Shown: one piece after another, positions 1-9,290 of the stretch
Position numbering within the stretch: position 1 is the first letter of the stretch
Layout: the number at the start of each line of letters is the position of its first letter
DNA from: Mesorhizobium sp. Pch-S
GTDB lineage: Bacteria; Pseudomonadota; Alphaproteobacteria; Rhizobiales; Rhizobiaceae
Assembly (NCBI RefSeq): GCF_004136315.1
Contig: NZ_CP029562.1
Coordinates: forward strand, 3,167,501 to 3,231,500
Direction of reading: 5' to 3'
Length of the DNA: 64,000 bases
Made by a program: the position numbers and the translations under genes
The notes under the pieces: model-generated
What the model was told of the DNA's origin: nothing
Databases searched by the model: none
Seen by the model: only the letters and a program-made list of their open reading frames with translations

Positions 1-1
1 A

Positions 2-325
2 GGCACCGGCCTCTCCGGCGGCCAGCAGCAGCGCCTGTGCATCGCACGCGCCATCGCGGTGTCGCCTGAAGTCATCCTGATGGACGAACCGTGCTCTGCG
101 CTCGATCCGATCGCGACCGCCAAGGTCGAGGAGCTGATCGACGAACTGCGCCAGAACTACACCATCGTCATCGTCACCCATTCGATGCAGCAGGCGGCCC
201 GCGTCTCGCAGCGTACGGCGATGTTCCACCTCGGCTATCTGGTCGAGGAGGGAGCTACCGACAAGATGTTCACCAACCCCGACGACAAGCGCACGCAGGA
301 CTACATCACCGGCCGCTTCGGCTGA
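2..325 (+). CDS. pstB: Phosphate ABC transporter ATP-binding protein PstB (C-terminal part)
   Basis: The window opens inside this gene, so only the last 107 codons are visible. They show the ABC signature LSGGQQQR, the Walker B and D-loop stretch [13 protein letters not shown], and the H-loop VTHSM, followed by the ending [16 protein letters not shown], which is typical of PstB. PstB is the cytoplasmic ATPase of the high-affinity PstSCAB phosphate importer. The assignment is strengthened by phoU and phoB directly downstream on the same strand, with a 37-base gap to phoU. The remaining pst genes should lie upstream of the window. Confidence 0.96.
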   Translation, partial: GTGLSGGQQQRLCIARAIAVSPEVILMDEPCSALDPIATAKVEELIDELRQNYTIVIVTHSMQQAARVSQRTAMFHLGYLVEEGATDKMFTNPDDKRTQDYITGRFG

Positions 326-362
326 GTGAGCGATTGCTGCCGAGGAAAAAGAGGACATATAC

Positions 363-1070
363 ATGGGCGAACATACCGTCGCATCGTTCGACGAAGAGCT
401 CGGACAGATCAGCAGGCTCATCAGCGACATGGGTGAACTGGCGAGCTCAATGGTCGAAAGCTCCACCAAGGCGCTGCTGAAGTCAGACAATGGACTTGCC
501 CAACGGGTCGTCTCGGATGACGCGATCATGGACGCGCGCCAGCGCGAGCTGGACAGCAAGGCGATCACGCTGATCGCCAAGCGACAGCCGATGGCGCAGG
601 ACCTGCGCGCCGTGGTCGGCGCCATTCGCATGGCCGGAGACCTGGAGCGCATCGGTGACCTGGCCAAGAACATCGCCAAACGTGTTGGCGCGGTCGGGCA
701 GGGCGCCACGCCGCGCGACCTTTCGCATTCGATCGACGCCATGGCCCATCTGGTCCTCAACCAGGTTGATGGCGTGGTGGAGAAATACGCGGACAAGGAT
801 GCAGAAGGGCTTGCCCAACTGAGGGCTGACGACGAGCGGATCGATGTCAAATACACGTCCGTCTTCCGCGAGCTCCTCACCTACATGATGGAAGATCCAC
901 GCAACATCACGGCCTGCACGCATCTGCTGTTCTGCGCCAAGAACCTCGAGCGTATCGGCGACCATGTCACCAACATCGCTGAAAACGCTTTCTACGTGCT
1001 GACTGGCGAACAGTTGCCGCCCAACCGTCCAAAGCTCGACGAGACGGCTGCTGCCGTTCCGGCGGCCTGA
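363..1070 (+). CDS. phoU: Phosphate signalling complex protein PhoU
   Basis: This 235-residue protein has the usual PhoU length and two helical PhoU repeats. Recognisable segments are [20 protein letters not shown] and [14 protein letters not shown] in the first repeat and [20 protein letters not shown] in the second; both carry the metal-binding E-R-x-G-D type motif. PhoU links the Pst transporter to the PhoR/PhoB two-component system and represses the Pho regulon when phosphate is plentiful. It sits between pstB and phoB in an apparent operon. A GAGG sequence precedes the ATG. The C-terminal tail is Ala/Pro-rich and not informative. Confidence 0.96.
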   Translation: MGEHTVASFDEELGQISRLISDMGELASSMVESSTKALLKSDNGLAQRVVSDDAIMDARQRELDSKAITLIAKRQPMAQDLRAVVGAIRMAGDLERIGDLAKNIAKRVGAVGQGATPRDLSHSIDAMAHLVLNQVDGVVEKYADKDAEGLAQLRADDERIDVKYTSVFRELLTYMMEDPRNITACTHLLFCAKNLERIGDHVTNIAENAFYVLTGEQLPPNRPKLDETAAAVPAA

Positions 1071-1089
1071 TCACAGGGCGGACGGCAAG

Positions 1090-1779
1090 ATGATCGCGCC
1101 GCGCGTCATGGTGGTAGAAGACGAGGAGCCGTTGGGCGTCCTCCTTCGCTACAATCTCGAATCCGAGGGCTATCAGGTCGAAGTGGTCGCCAGGGGTGAC
1201 GAAGCCGAAATCCGGCTTCAGGAAAACGTACCGGATCTCCTCGTGCTCGACTGGATGGTGCCGGCGGTATCCGGCATCGAACTGTGCCGGCGGCTCCGGA
1301 TGCGACCGGAGACCGAGCGCCTGCCTGTCATCATGCTGACGGCGCGCGGCGAGGAAAGCGACCGTGTGCGCGGCCTTTCCACCGGTGCCGACGACTATCT
1401 GGTCAAGCCGTTCTCGATGCCTGAGTTCATGGCGCGCGTGAAGGCGCTGCTGCGCCGGGCGAAGCCGGAAGTGCTGTCTTCCGTGCTCAAGGTCGGCGAC
1501 ATCGTGCTCGATCGCGAGTCGCATCGCGTGTACCGCAAGAAGAGCGAGATCCGGCTCGGGCCGACGGAGTTCCGGCTACTGGAATTCATGATGCGGCACC
1601 CCGGACGGGTCTTCTCGCGCAGCCAGCTGCTCGACAATGTCTGGGGCGAGACGATCTATATCGACGAGCGTACGGTCGATGTGCATGTCGGTCGCTTGCG
1701 CAAGGCGGTCAACAACGGCCGCATGCCGGATGTCATCCGCACGATACGTGGCTCGGGCTACGCCATCCGCGAGGATTGA
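1090..1779 (+). CDS. phoB: Phosphate regulon response regulator PhoB
   Basis: This is a 229-residue OmpR/PhoB-type response regulator. The receiver domain (about residues 1-120) has the acidic pair E10/D11, the phosphoacceptor D54 in LLVLDWMVP, and the switch lysine in YLVKPFS. The C-terminal winged-helix DNA-binding domain (about 128-228) ends with the conserved VIRTIRGSGYAIR. It starts 19 bases after phoU, consistent with one pst-phoU-phoB transcript. PhoB activates Pho-box promoters during phosphate starvation. Its partner kinase PhoR is not downstream, so it is presumably encoded upstream of pst, as in other rhizobia. Confidence 0.96.
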   Translation: MIAPRVMVVEDEEPLGVLLRYNLESEGYQVEVVARGDEAEIRLQENVPDLLVLDWMVPAVSGIELCRRLRMRPETERLPVIMLTARGEESDRVRGLSTGADDYLVKPFSMPEFMARVKALLRRAKPEVLSSVLKVGDIVLDRESHRVYRKKSEIRLGPTEFRLLEFMMRHPGRVFSRSQLLDNVWGETIYIDERTVDVHVGRLRKAVNNGRMPDVIRTIRGSGYAIRED

Positions 1780-1821
1780 TCAGGGGGCGCCGTTCATCGG
1801 CACTCCGCCCTGGCTGCCGGA

Positions 1822-3063
1822 TCAGGCTTCCAGAAGCTGAGGGGCGGGAGCCATCGGACCGCCAAGCGCGAAAATCTCCTGATCGATGAAGGTCAGCGCG
1901 CGCATGGCGCAGCCCTCGCGGATCAGCATCTGTTCCTTCGGTTCCGTATCGAAGACAATCGAATTCGAATGCTGTCCGCCGGCGGTTTGGGCAATGGCGT
2001 GCCGCAGCGCCGGCTCGATCAGGTCGAAGGCCGTTGCGCCAATGCCGACAAACGTCACCGGGGCAGGGTCGATGACGGCGAACAGCGACCCGAGGCTGTA
2101 GCCGAGGGCTGTGCCGGCACGTTCATAGGCCTCGCGCTCGGGGCCGGCGCCGGCACGTGCTTTTTCAGCCAGTCTCCGCATTTCGTCGTCGGGAATGTCA
2201 GCGGCCGGTTCGGTGTTTTCGTCCAGCCCGTGGGCACTGCGCCAGATCGCGTAATTGCCGGCATAGGCCTCGACGCAGCCATGGCGGCCACAGCGGCATC
2301 GTGCACCATTCGGCCGATGGATCATGTGTCCGAATTCGCCGCCCGACGACTGGGTGCCGATGAACAATTCGCCATTGAGCACGATGCCCATGCCGATGCC
2401 GTGTGAAAGCAGAACGGCGATGAAATCGTCACGGTAGCGGTCCGTGCCACGCCAACGCAGCGCGACCGCCATCATGTTGCAGTCGTTTTCGACGATGACG
2501 GGAATGCCGAAGGCCTTCTCCAGGATATCGGCGAAGGGAATGTCGCCATGCGGGGTGATCGGCGTCCACAGCATGGTGCGGGCGTGTGAATCCGCCGTTC
2601 CCTGCACGGCGAAGGCGATGCGCAGGACCCGATGTCTCGCCAGGCTCTGGTCGTGAAGCCTTCGCCGGACCATCTCGATGCATTCGTCGACCAGCGCTTC
2701 CCGTGGCAGGGACAGCGTATCCAGACGGCGTGTTTCCTCGGCCAGGACCTTGCCCGAATAGTCGATGGCTGCGGCCGTCAAAAGGTTGAGCGACAGAACG
2801 ACCGTCAATACCGCTGCTGCGCCGGGGTCGAGCTGCAACCCCACCTGCGGACGCCCGCGTTTCGATGCCGTCGGTTCACTGCGGCCCTCGCGCAGAATAC
2901 CCTCCGCGATGAGATCGGACGAAATCGCCGAAATGGTCGAATGGCTGAGGCCGGTGATGGTGGTGATTTCCGTGCGGGAGGGCTCGCCGGAGCGGCGCAC
3001 GGCAGCAATCACCATTGCGCGGTTCCTGCGGCGCAAATCATCGTGACGGATCCCGACAGTCAT
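1822..3063 (-). CDS. xylR: ROK-family transcriptional repressor, probable xylose regulator XylR
   Basis: This 413-residue protein has an N-terminal winged helix (about residues 15-75; RTEITTITGLSHSTISAISS) and a ROK sugar-kinase-like domain. The ROK zinc site is visible as GGEFGH followed by CRCGRHGCVEAYAG. The start was placed at the ATG at 3063 because GGGGAGGAA lies about 8 bases upstream; the longer open frame reads into the control region. It is divergent from xylFHG, the usual arrangement for alphaproteobacterial xylose repressors. Family knowledge suggests it binds palindromes in the intergenic region and releases them with a sugar ligand. The ligand xylose is inferred from the neighbours. 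Confidence 0.85.
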   Translation of the reverse strand: MTVGIRHDDLRRRNRAMVIAAVRRSGEPSRTEITTITGLSHSTISAISSDLIAEGILREGRSEPTASKRGRPQVGLQLDPGAAAVLTVVLSLNLLTAAAIDYSGKVLAEETRRLDTLSLPREALVDECIEMVRRRLHDQSLARHRVLRIAFAVQGTADSHARTMLWTPITPHGDIPFADILEKAFGIPVIVENDCNMMAVALRWRGTDRYRDDFIAVLLSHGIGMGIVLNGELFIGTQSSGGEFGHMIHRPNGARCRCGRHGCVEAYAGNYAIWRSAHGLDENTEPAADIPDDEMRRLAEKARAGAGPEREAYERAGTALGYSLGSLFAVIDPAPVTFVGIGATAFDLIEPALRHAIAQTAGGQHSNSIVFDTEPKEQMLIREGCAMRALTFIDQEIFALGGPMAPAPQLLEA

Positions 3064-3252
3064 GTCCTTGCCGTTCCTCCCCCGCCGGCCTCGTGGACAC
3101 CGAGACCGTTGCGCCTGGGCCGCCAATGGCGTTCCAGAAGCGCTGTTCGTGCATAGGTCGATGCATGAGCGAATGCAAAACCCGTTTCGCTCCTGCCGTC
3201 GCGACAGCGCGCTCCTCCACAGATAGTGGCAGAACATGCCCTCGTCGTCACT

Positions 3253-3277
3253 ATTATTTCGTGATCCGAAAAAAATA
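3253..3277. promoter_or_regulatory. Candidate upstream ROK-repressor operator
   Basis: An imperfect inverted repeat has the arms ATTATTTCG and CGAAAAAAAT around a 5-base centre. It resembles the better palindrome at 3327-3347 in its TTTCG/CGAAA edges and lies nearer xylR, where it could serve autoregulation. Inferred from sequence similarity alone. Confidence 0.4.
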
Positions 3278-3298
3278 TCGCGAATGACTCGAATCCCG

Positions 3299-3327
3299 TT
3301 GACAGAAAGCTGCGCCTGCGCGATTAT
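3299..3327 (+). promoter_or_regulatory. Probable sigma-70 promoter of xylFHG
   Basis: A perfect -35 box TTGACA (3299-3304) is followed after 17 bases by GATTAT (3322-3327), a 4/6 match to the -10 consensus. It is 76 bases upstream of the xylF start and directly abuts the palindromic operator, so a bound repressor would block initiation. Confidence 0.6.
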
Positions 3328-3347
3328 TTTTTCGAAGCTCGAAAAAA
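3327..3347. promoter_or_regulatory. Palindromic operator for the xylose ROK repressor
   Basis: A perfect inverted repeat has 9-base arms TTTTTTCGA and TCGAAAAAA separated by AGC. It lies between the likely -10 box and xylF, in the divergent xylR-xylF control region. Position and symmetry fit a ROK repressor site; binding is not shown. Confidence 0.6.
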
Positions 3348-3402
3348 AGCTTCTCCAACGGCCAACGCACACAAGCGCGCCCTTGGGCGCGGGGAGGAAA
3401 AA

Positions 3403-4443
3403 ATGAGGAAATTTACGGCCGCCATTCTGGCGGGTGCCGCCATGACGCTTGCGCTTTCGGCTGTCGCCGAAGCGAAGGACAAGGTAATCGGCGTGTCCTG
3501 GTCCAACTTCCAGGAAGAGCGCTGGAAAACCGACGAAGCCGCCATGAAGAAGGCGATCGAAGCGGCAGGCGACAAATACATTTCCGCTGACGCGCAGTCG
3601 AACCCCGGCAAACAGCTCACCGACGTCGAAAGCCTGATTTCACAGGGCGCCAACGCGCTCGTCATCCTGGCGCAGGACACTTCCGCCATCGGCCCGGCTG
3701 TGCAGAAGGCCGTGGACGAAGGCATTCCGGTCATCGCTTATGACCGTCTCATCGAAAACAAGGACGTCTTCTACCTGACCTTCGACAACAAGGAAGTCGG
3801 GCGGTTGCAGGCGAAGGGCGTCTTCGACGTCAAGCCGGAAGGCAACTACGTCTTCATCAAGGGCTCCAGCACCGACCCGAACGCCGATTTCCTGTTCTCC
3901 GGTTCGATGGAAGTGCTGAAGGCGGCAATCGACGCAGGCAAGATCAAGAATGTCGGTGAGGCCTATACGGATGGCTGGCTGCCGGCCAATGCCCAGAAGA
4001 ACATGGAGCAGTTCCTGACCGCCAACGACAACAAGGTCGATGCCGTCGTGGCCGCCAATGACGGCACCGCCGGCGGTGCGATTGCCGCTTTGGCAGCACA
4101 GGGCCTGGCGGGCTCCGTTCCGGTGTCCGGCCAGGACGGTGACCATGCCGCGCTGAACCGCATCGCGCTCGGCACGCAGACTGTTTCGGTGTTCAAGGAC
4201 GCCCGCGACCTCGGCAAGAATGCCGCCGAAATCGCGGCGCAACTCGCCGATGGCAAAAAGACGAGCGACATCGCCAATGTCACCGATTTCACCACCCCAG
4301 GCGGCAACAGCGTCAAGTCGGTGTTCCTGACCCCGGTCGCGATCACCAAGGACAATCTCAACGTCGTCATCGACGCCGGCTGGGTTTCCAAGGATGTCGT
4401 CTGCCAGGGCGTGAAGGCCGGTTCCGTCAAGGCTTGCGACTAA
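3403..4443 (+). CDS. xylF: D-xylose ABC transporter substrate-binding protein XylF
   Basis: This is a 346-residue periplasmic binding protein with a Sec signal peptide (about residues 1-24, ending AVAEA). The mature part aligns by eye with E. coli XylF: the stretches [44 protein letters not shown] and [10 protein letters not shown] are hallmark positions of this family rather than of RbsB or ChvE. It delivers D-xylose to the XylGH membrane complex. GGGAGGAAAAA precedes the ATG. A strong terminator just after the gene suggests that it is made in excess over xylHG. Confidence 0.93.
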   Translation: MRKFTAAILAGAAMTLALSAVAEAKDKVIGVSWSNFQEERWKTDEAAMKKAIEAAGDKYISADAQSNPGKQLTDVESLISQGANALVILAQDTSAIGPAVQKAVDEGIPVIAYDRLIENKDVFYLTFDNKEVGRLQAKGVFDVKPEGNYVFIKGSSTDPNADFLFSGSMEVLKAAIDAGKIKNVGEAYTDGWLPANAQKNMEQFLTANDNKVDAVVAANDGTAGGAIAALAAQGLAGSVPVSGQDGDHAALNRIALGTQTVSVFKDARDLGKNAAEIAAQLADGKKTSDIANVTDFTTPGGNSVKSVFLTPVAITKDNLNVVIDAGWVSKDVVCQGVKAGSVKACD

Positions 4444-4464
4444 GCGCGCGCGCGGCAACGAACG

Positions 4465-4494
4465 AGACCACGGCTCGAGGGCCGTGGTCTTTTT
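4465..4494 (+). terminator. Intrinsic terminator/attenuator between xylF and xylH
   Basis: A 10-bp perfect stem (AGACCACGGC / GCCGTGGTCT) with a 6-base loop is followed by TTTT. It lies 22 bases after the xylF stop and 87 bases before xylH. Partial termination here would raise binding-protein output over permease and ATPase, a common arrangement in ABC operons. Confidence 0.8.
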
Positions 4495-4580
4495 GCAATG
4501 GCTCCCACCCCCGGAGCCCAAAGTCCCTGTAAAGTGGCACGCCATGCCGCCAGAGCGGCGTGTGGTCTGGGAGGAATATC

Positions 4581-5897
4581 ATGACTGATACGACCTCGAA
4601 TGCGCCGGTCGATCGCGCCCGCGCAGCCGAACTGACAGCGATCGGGCGCTTTCTCAAGGCGACCGAGCTCGATACCCGCATGCTTGGAATGGTTGCGGCC
4701 CTGCTGATCATCTGGGCGGGATTGCATCTGCTTTCCGGCGGCCTCTTCCTGACGCCGCGCAATCTGTGGAACCTGTCGGTACAGACCTCGTCCGTCGCCA
4801 TCATGGCGACCGGCATGGTGCTGGTCATCGTCATGCGAAACATCGATCTGTCGGTCGGCTCGGTCGAGGGGGTGATTGGCATGGTCATGGGCGTGGCCCA
4901 GGCCGAATTCCTGATCCGGGTTATGGGCATGCAACTCGGCAATCCATGGCTTTGGATCATCGCGCTGGTCACCGGCATCGTGGTCGGCCTCGCGATCGGC
5001 GCATTGCAAGGCTTCATCATAGCCTATCTGGAGGTGCCTGCCTTCATCGTCACGCTCGGTGGCCTGTTGATCTGGCGCGGAGTCGCCTGGTGGATCACCA
5101 GCGGCCGCACCGTGGCGCCGATGGATGCCACTTTCCAGCTCATGGGCGGTGGTCCGGCAGGATCGATCGGATCGACCTGGAGCTGGGTGCTCGGCCTTGT
5201 AGCGTGCGCCGGCGTGGTCGCCATGCTGTTCAATGGCCGGGTGCAGCGAAAGCGGTTCAAGTTCCCCTTGCGCCCGGTCTGGGCTGAAGCCTTCCTGGGT
5301 GTCATTTCCTGCGCGGTCATCCTCGGCGCGGTGAAGATCGCGAATTCCTATCCCTGGCCGGTCGGTGTGGTGAACAAATACGCGGCGGCCAACAACATCA
5401 CGGTCCCAGAAGGCGGTCTGTTCATCGCCCATGGCATCGCCATCCCGGTACTGATGGCGGTCGCAGTCGGGCTCGTCATGACCTTCGTCACCAACCGCAC
5501 GCGTTTTGGCCGCTATGTTTTCGCCATCGGCGGCAATCCCGAGGCAGCCAACCTCGCCGGCATCAATACGCGCTGGGTGACCATGAAGGTGTTCATGATC
5601 ATGGGCGTGCTGGCGGCGATCGCCGCCGCCATCTCATCGGCTCGTCTCAACGCATCGACCAATTCGCTTGGCACGCTGGACGAATTGCTGGTGATCGCGG
5701 CGGCCGTCATCGGCGGCACCTCGCTTGCCGGCGGTTCCGGTACGATCATTGGCGCGATGCTGGGTGCCCTGCTGATGCAATCGTTGCAGTCGGGCATGGT
5801 GCTGCTCGGCCTTGATACTCCGCTCCAGAACATCGTCGTCGGACTGGTGCTGGTCGTCGCCGTATGGCTCGACACCATGTACCGCAAGCGCGTCTAG
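4581..5897 (+). CDS. xylH: D-xylose ABC transporter permease XylH
   Basis: This 438-residue polytopic permease belongs to the BPD_transp_2 family (RbsC/XylH). About ten hydrophobic segments are visible, with the family motifs [23 protein letters not shown] and, near the C-terminus, the EAA-like loop [22 protein letters not shown]. The extra-long central region (about residues 195-290) and overall length match XylH rather than shorter ribose permeases. The ATG at 4581 has GGGAGG upstream; the open frame extends 7 codons earlier without a better signal. It pairs with XylG in the inner membrane. Confidence 0.92.
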   Translation: MTDTTSNAPVDRARAAELTAIGRFLKATELDTRMLGMVAALLIIWAGLHLLSGGLFLTPRNLWNLSVQTSSVAIMATGMVLVIVMRNIDLSVGSVEGVIGMVMGVAQAEFLIRVMGMQLGNPWLWIIALVTGIVVGLAIGALQGFIIAYLEVPAFIVTLGGLLIWRGVAWWITSGRTVAPMDATFQLMGGGPAGSIGSTWSWVLGLVACAGVVAMLFNGRVQRKRFKFPLRPVWAEAFLGVISCAVILGAVKIANSYPWPVGVVNKYAAANNITVPEGGLFIAHGIAIPVLMAVAVGLVMTFVTNRTRFGRYVFAIGGNPEAANLAGINTRWVTMKVFMIMGVLAAIAAAISSARLNASTNSLGTLDELLVIAAAVIGGTSLAGGSGTIIGAMLGALLMQSLQSGMVLLGLDTPLQNIVVGLVLVVAVWLDTMYRKRV

Positions 5898-5919
5898 ACG
5901 CTCTAGAAAGGGCAGGACC

Positions 5920-6708
5920 ATGGAACAGAACCAAACTCCGCTCGTCGAAATGAAGGACATATCGATCGCGTTCGGCGGCATTCGTGCCGTGGATGGCGCC
6001 AGTTGCGACCTCTATCCCGGTGAAGTCGTTGCCCTGCTCGGTCACAACGGCGCCGGCAAGTCGACCTTCATCAAGATCCTCTCCGGCGCCTACAAGCGCG
6101 ATTCCGGTCAGATCTTCATCAATGGCGAAGAAGCGGCGATCGCCAATCCGCGCGACGCCAAGAAGTATGGCATCGAGACCATCTACCAGACGCTTGCCCT
6201 GGCCGACAATGTCGACGCCGCCGCCAATCTTTTCCTTGGTCGGGAAGTGATGACCAGATATGGCACGCTTGACGATGCCGCCATGGAAGCCGAGGCACGC
6301 AAGGTGATGGGACGCCTCAATCCGCGCTTCCAGCGCTTCAAGGAGCCTGTCGTCAAACTGTCCGGCGGCCAGCGCCAGTCGGTGGCGATTGCCCGCGCCA
6401 TCCTGTTCAATGCCCGGATCCTGATCATGGACGAGCCGACTGCCGCCCTTGGCCCGCAGGAAACGGCGCAGGTGGGCGAGCTGGTCAAACAGCTGAAGGC
6501 GGACGGCCTCGGCATCTTCCTGATCAGCCATGATATCCATGACGTGTTCGACCTGGCAGACCGCGTCTGTGTGATGAAGAACGGTCAGGTTGTCGGTACG
6601 GCCCGAACCCAGGACGTCACCAAGGATGAGGTGCTGGGCATGATCATTCTTGGCAAGTGCCCGCCCGGCGCGATTCCAGGGCCAGGTGCACTCAAGGAAG
6701 CCGCCTAG
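5920..6708 (+). CDS. xylG: D-xylose ABC transporter ATP-binding protein XylG (single-domain type)
   Basis: This 262-residue ABC ATPase has Walker [10 protein letters not shown], signature LSGGQRQ, Walker [13 protein letters not shown] and H-loop LISHD. It carries one ABC domain only, unlike the roughly 500-residue double-domain XylG of E. coli. This short form is standard in rhizobial xylose and fructose importers, where it acts as a homodimer. The spacing to xylH is 22 bases and GGCAGG lies before the ATG. With XylF and XylH it completes the importer. Catabolic genes (xylA, xylB) are absent from the window. Confidence 0.9.
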   Translation: MEQNQTPLVEMKDISIAFGGIRAVDGASCDLYPGEVVALLGHNGAGKSTFIKILSGAYKRDSGQIFINGEEAAIANPRDAKKYGIETIYQTLALADNVDAAANLFLGREVMTRYGTLDDAAMEAEARKVMGRLNPRFQRFKEPVVKLSGGQRQSVAIARAILFNARILIMDEPTAALGPQETAQVGELVKQLKADGLGIFLISHDIHDVFDLADRVCVMKNGQVVGTARTQDVTKDEVLGMIILGKCPPGAIPGPGALKEAA

Positions 6709-6779
6709 AACGTTTTCGGTGGATAGCTCCGGCATCAGTTGTCAGCAATGCCAGCCCGAGGGCTTGTCGCTACCGGGCT

Positions 6780-6810
6780 AACAAAGCATACCGCTTTCGG
6801 TTTGTTTTTC
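6780..6810 (+). terminator. Possible terminator downstream of xylG
   Basis: ACAAA and CCG pair with CGG and TTTGT around a CTTT loop, with a 5-base bulge on the left side, followed by TTTT. The stem is weak and interrupted, so the call is tentative. It would separate the xyl operon from the kinase gene. Confidence 0.4.
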
Positions 6811-6857
6811 CGTAGTCTAAAAGGACCACGGGGGCTCTTTCGGGCTGGCGGCTGATT

Positions 6858-8483
6858 TTGAAAAAGTTTTTCCCGACGATTGCGTTTGTTGCCGTCGCCT
6901 TGGCCAGCCTTGTCCTGGCCGGCTTCGCTTATTTTGCGTCGCGCGATGCAGCCCGAATCAAGTTCGAGGCGGCCGCCGACGACGCCGTCAGCCGCATGGA
7001 AAGCCGGCTCGACCTGCACATGTCGCTGCTGCGGGCAACGGAAGCCTTCTTCAGTGCCCGGTCGGGTGATGTCTCCCGTGCCGAATTCGAAAATTTCTAC
7101 AAGACGCTCGATGTCGATGGGAATCTCGCCGGCCTGCTCGGCCTGGGCTATCTCAAACTGGTCAAACCGGGAGAGGAAGCTGCCGCCGAGCAAGAGATAC
7201 AAAACAACTACGGCCTCAGCCGGACGATCGCACCGGCAGCTGGTGTTCCCTGGCACGCTCCGGTGATGTTGCTCGAGCCGGCGGAGGAAGAAAGCAAGCG
7301 CTATCTCGGCTTCGACGTCGCTGCCGATCCCGCCTCGCGAACGGCCATGGAGCAGACCATGGCCGACAACAAGTTGCACACAAGCGGCCGGCGCATGCTC
7401 GATCCTCTATCCAGCTGGAAGGATCAGGCACCTGCCATGGTCACGGGGTTCGTGATCTTTGCCAGACTTGCCTCGTCGGATGCGGTGCAGAATACGGACC
7501 CTGTGGCGGCCACGAAAGGGTTTCTCTACGCGATCTTCCGCGCTCGCGACCTGTTTGACGTCATCCTCGGCAAGCCTCCGCGACTGCCCGTCAACATCGA
7601 GGCCTATGATCAGTCGATCGATCCGGACAATCTGCTGTTCCGGTCGGAAGAGCCGCCGGTTCATGGTTTCGGTCTCAAGACGGTGCGCATGATCGAGGTT
7701 GCCGGCCGACCCTGGGCTATCGTGTTGCGGCCGACTGCCGAGTTCACGGAACCGTCCTCCCCCTTCGTTCCCGTGGTGCTCGGTCTGTTCGGTCTGCTGC
7801 TCGCGGGCACGATCGCCATGATTGCGCGCTACCAGGAGCGAGCCTTCGACGCGGCCTCGCAACTTCATGAAGCCACTGAAAAGAGCCTTTTGGAGAAGGA
7901 TCTGATGCTGCAGGAGATGCGGCACCGGATCAAGAATTCCATTGCCCGCGTCCTGGCGATTTCGCGTCAGACGGCGGCGCATTCCGCCGACCTCAAGGAA
8001 TTCTCCAATTCGTTTTCGGCAAGGCTCCAGTCGATGGCTGCTTCGCAGGACATGCTGACGCGCTCGCGCCGCCAGCAGGCCGACCTGGGTGATCTGCTGC
8101 GCGTCGAACTCAGTCAGGTCTTCGGCAAGGACCTGCCAGATGACCTGCTGTCCGGGCCGCAGGTCATGCTGGACGAGACCATGACGCAGGCTCTCGGGCT
8201 CACCTTTCACGAGCTCGCCACCAATGCCCTGAAATATGGCGAGGCTGGCAATTCAGTCGGTGCACTGAGAGTGTCGTGGAGTATCGAAGGTAAGGGGCGC
8301 GAGCGGACCCTGGCATTCAACTGGCTTGAAACCGGCAAGACCAAGCTGGAGGCACCCTCCAAGACCGGTTTTGGCACCCGCCTGATCGACATGAACATCA
8401 CGCGCGAACTGCGTGGCACGATCGAACGTGAGTTCCGCGATGACGGCTTGCGGGTAAGGATCCGGCTTCCCTATTCCAACTGA
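6858..8483 (+). CDS. CHASE-type sensor histidine kinase of the HWE/HisKA_2 family
   Basis: This 541-residue membrane kinase starts at a TTG (6858). TM1 is at about residues 5-27, an extracytoplasmic CHASE-like sensor follows, and TM2 is at about 300-323. The cytoplasmic kinase has the H-box EMRHRIKNS with H356 as likely phosphoacceptor and an N-box HELATNALKYGE near residue 451. That H-box and the short ATPase domain place it in the HisKA_2/HWE group, many of whose members feed the PhyR stress pathway. No response regulator is adjacent. It stands alone between terminators; its ligand is unknown. A role in the stress response encoded 2 kb away is inferred only. Confidence 0.85.
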   Translation: MKKFFPTIAFVAVALASLVLAGFAYFASRDAARIKFEAAADDAVSRMESRLDLHMSLLRATEAFFSARSGDVSRAEFENFYKTLDVDGNLAGLLGLGYLKLVKPGEEAAAEQEIQNNYGLSRTIAPAAGVPWHAPVMLLEPAEEESKRYLGFDVAADPASRTAMEQTMADNKLHTSGRRMLDPLSSWKDQAPAMVTGFVIFARLASSDAVQNTDPVAATKGFLYAIFRARDLFDVILGKPPRLPVNIEAYDQSIDPDNLLFRSEEPPVHGFGLKTVRMIEVAGRPWAIVLRPTAEFTEPSSPFVPVVLGLFGLLLAGTIAMIARYQERAFDAASQLHEATEKSLLEKDLMLQEMRHRIKNSIARVLAISRQTAAHSADLKEFSNSFSARLQSMAASQDMLTRSRRQQADLGDLLRVELSQVFGKDLPDDLLSGPQVMLDETMTQALGLTFHELATNALKYGEAGNSVGALRVSWSIEGKGRERTLAFNWLETGKTKLEAPSKTGFGTRLIDMNITRELRGTIEREFRDDGLRVRIRLPYSN

Positions 8484-8510
8484 TGGCCAGGTCTGTTCGG
8501 TGAACAAAAA

Positions 8511-8537
8511 AGAGGCCGGCAAGCCGGCCTCTTTTTG
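8511..8537. terminator. Bidirectional intrinsic terminator
   Basis: A perfect 10-bp stem (AGAGGCCGGC / GCCGGCCTCT) is flanked by an A run on the left and a T run on the right, so it can terminate on both strands. It lies between the convergent kinase gene and the small lipoprotein gene. Confidence 0.88.
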
Positions 8538-8603
8538 CAGATTTGAGTGCCGGAGCCTCGCTGCGTCCAAGGCGGGCGCAGGGGTGCTCCAATGCCGCGC
8601 TGG

Positions 8604-8852
8604 TCAGTTGCAGCGACGGGTGTAGATACGGCCGGTGTCCGGATCGCGGTACTGGCAGTAGCCGTTGCGCAGGTTGCGGACCAGCAGGCCCGAGCCAGCG
8701 CCCACGGCCGCGCCGATGGCGGCGCCCTTCCAGCCACCGACAGCGCCGCCGATCAACGCGCCGGCTGCGGTGCCCACGGAAACGTCCTGTTCGGTGGTGG
8801 TGCAAGCGCTGAGGGCAAGTACACCCGCCAGAGCCAAAATAGTCTTACGCAT
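8604..8852 (-). CDS. Small glycine-zipper lipoprotein
   Basis: This 82-residue protein has a lipoprotein signal peptide and lipobox ALSAC, with lipidated Cys near residue 17. A glycine-zipper segment of repeated GxxxG spacing follows (GTAAGALIGGAVGG, then GAAIGAAVGAGSG), and the short Cys-containing tail is YCQYRDPDTGRIYTRRC. The ATG at 8852 has GAGAGGAG upstream. Family knowledge places such proteins in the outer membrane or periplasm with structural or stress roles. It is monocistronic. The exact function is unknown. Confidence 0.85.
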   Translation of the reverse strand: MRKTILALAGVLALSACTTTEQDVSVGTAAGALIGGAVGGWKGAAIGAAVGAGSGLLVRNLRNGYCQYRDPDTGRIYTRRCN

Positions 8853-9019
8853 CAATTCACTCCTCTCGCTTGAAGTCCCTCGCATTGCAGCGCGGCGTCC
8901 ACTTCCAAGCGGTTCTTTAGCATGGGTAGATGGATTTTGTCTGCCCCCTCAATCGCTTGGCTCGCAAGGTGGTCTTTTTCGAGGCGAGCGCAGGCGCGGA
9001 GGTGTGCTTCGGCGAAGGG

Positions 9020-9190
9020 TTATCCCATCAGCAGGATCAGGGCGACGATCAGTGCCATTGCGCCGGCAATGACAAGCAGGACCGGGAGCGGCGTCAGGTT
9101 TCGGGATTTTGCTTCCGTGGCCGCGGGCTCTTCGAAATTTCCCAGCGAAAGACGCGCCGCGCGTTCCAAGCCCTGCATGTCGCTGGTCAC
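9020..9190 (-). CDS. Small single-pass membrane protein, unknown function
   Basis: This 56-residue reading frame is too short for most gene callers' defaults. It starts at GTG (9190) with GGGGAG 8 bases upstream; an in-frame ATG lies 4 codons later. A polar N-terminal half (LERAARLSLGNFEEP) is followed by one strong transmembrane segment, PVLLVIAGAMALIVALILL, ending in MG. A good ribosome site plus a clean membrane helix argue that it is real. It lies just downstream of the broken HWE kinase on the same strand. I recognise no family. Confidence 0.55.
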   Translation of the reverse strand: MTSDMQGLERAARLSLGNFEEPAATEAKSRNLTPLPVLLVIAGAMALIVALILLMG

Positions 9191-9290
9191 CGCGATATCT
9201 CCCCGCTCCGAGTTCCTCGCGCCGGCCTTATCGGGACGCCGGCAAAGTATCGGAAATCATGGTGAATATCGGGTTAAGGCGGGGGCCTGG

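Noticed and set aside
3064..3372. N-terminal extension of the ROK regulator to 516 residues
   Set aside because: The extension runs through the divergent promoter and operators and is not protein-like; a strong ribosome site precedes the ATG at 3063.
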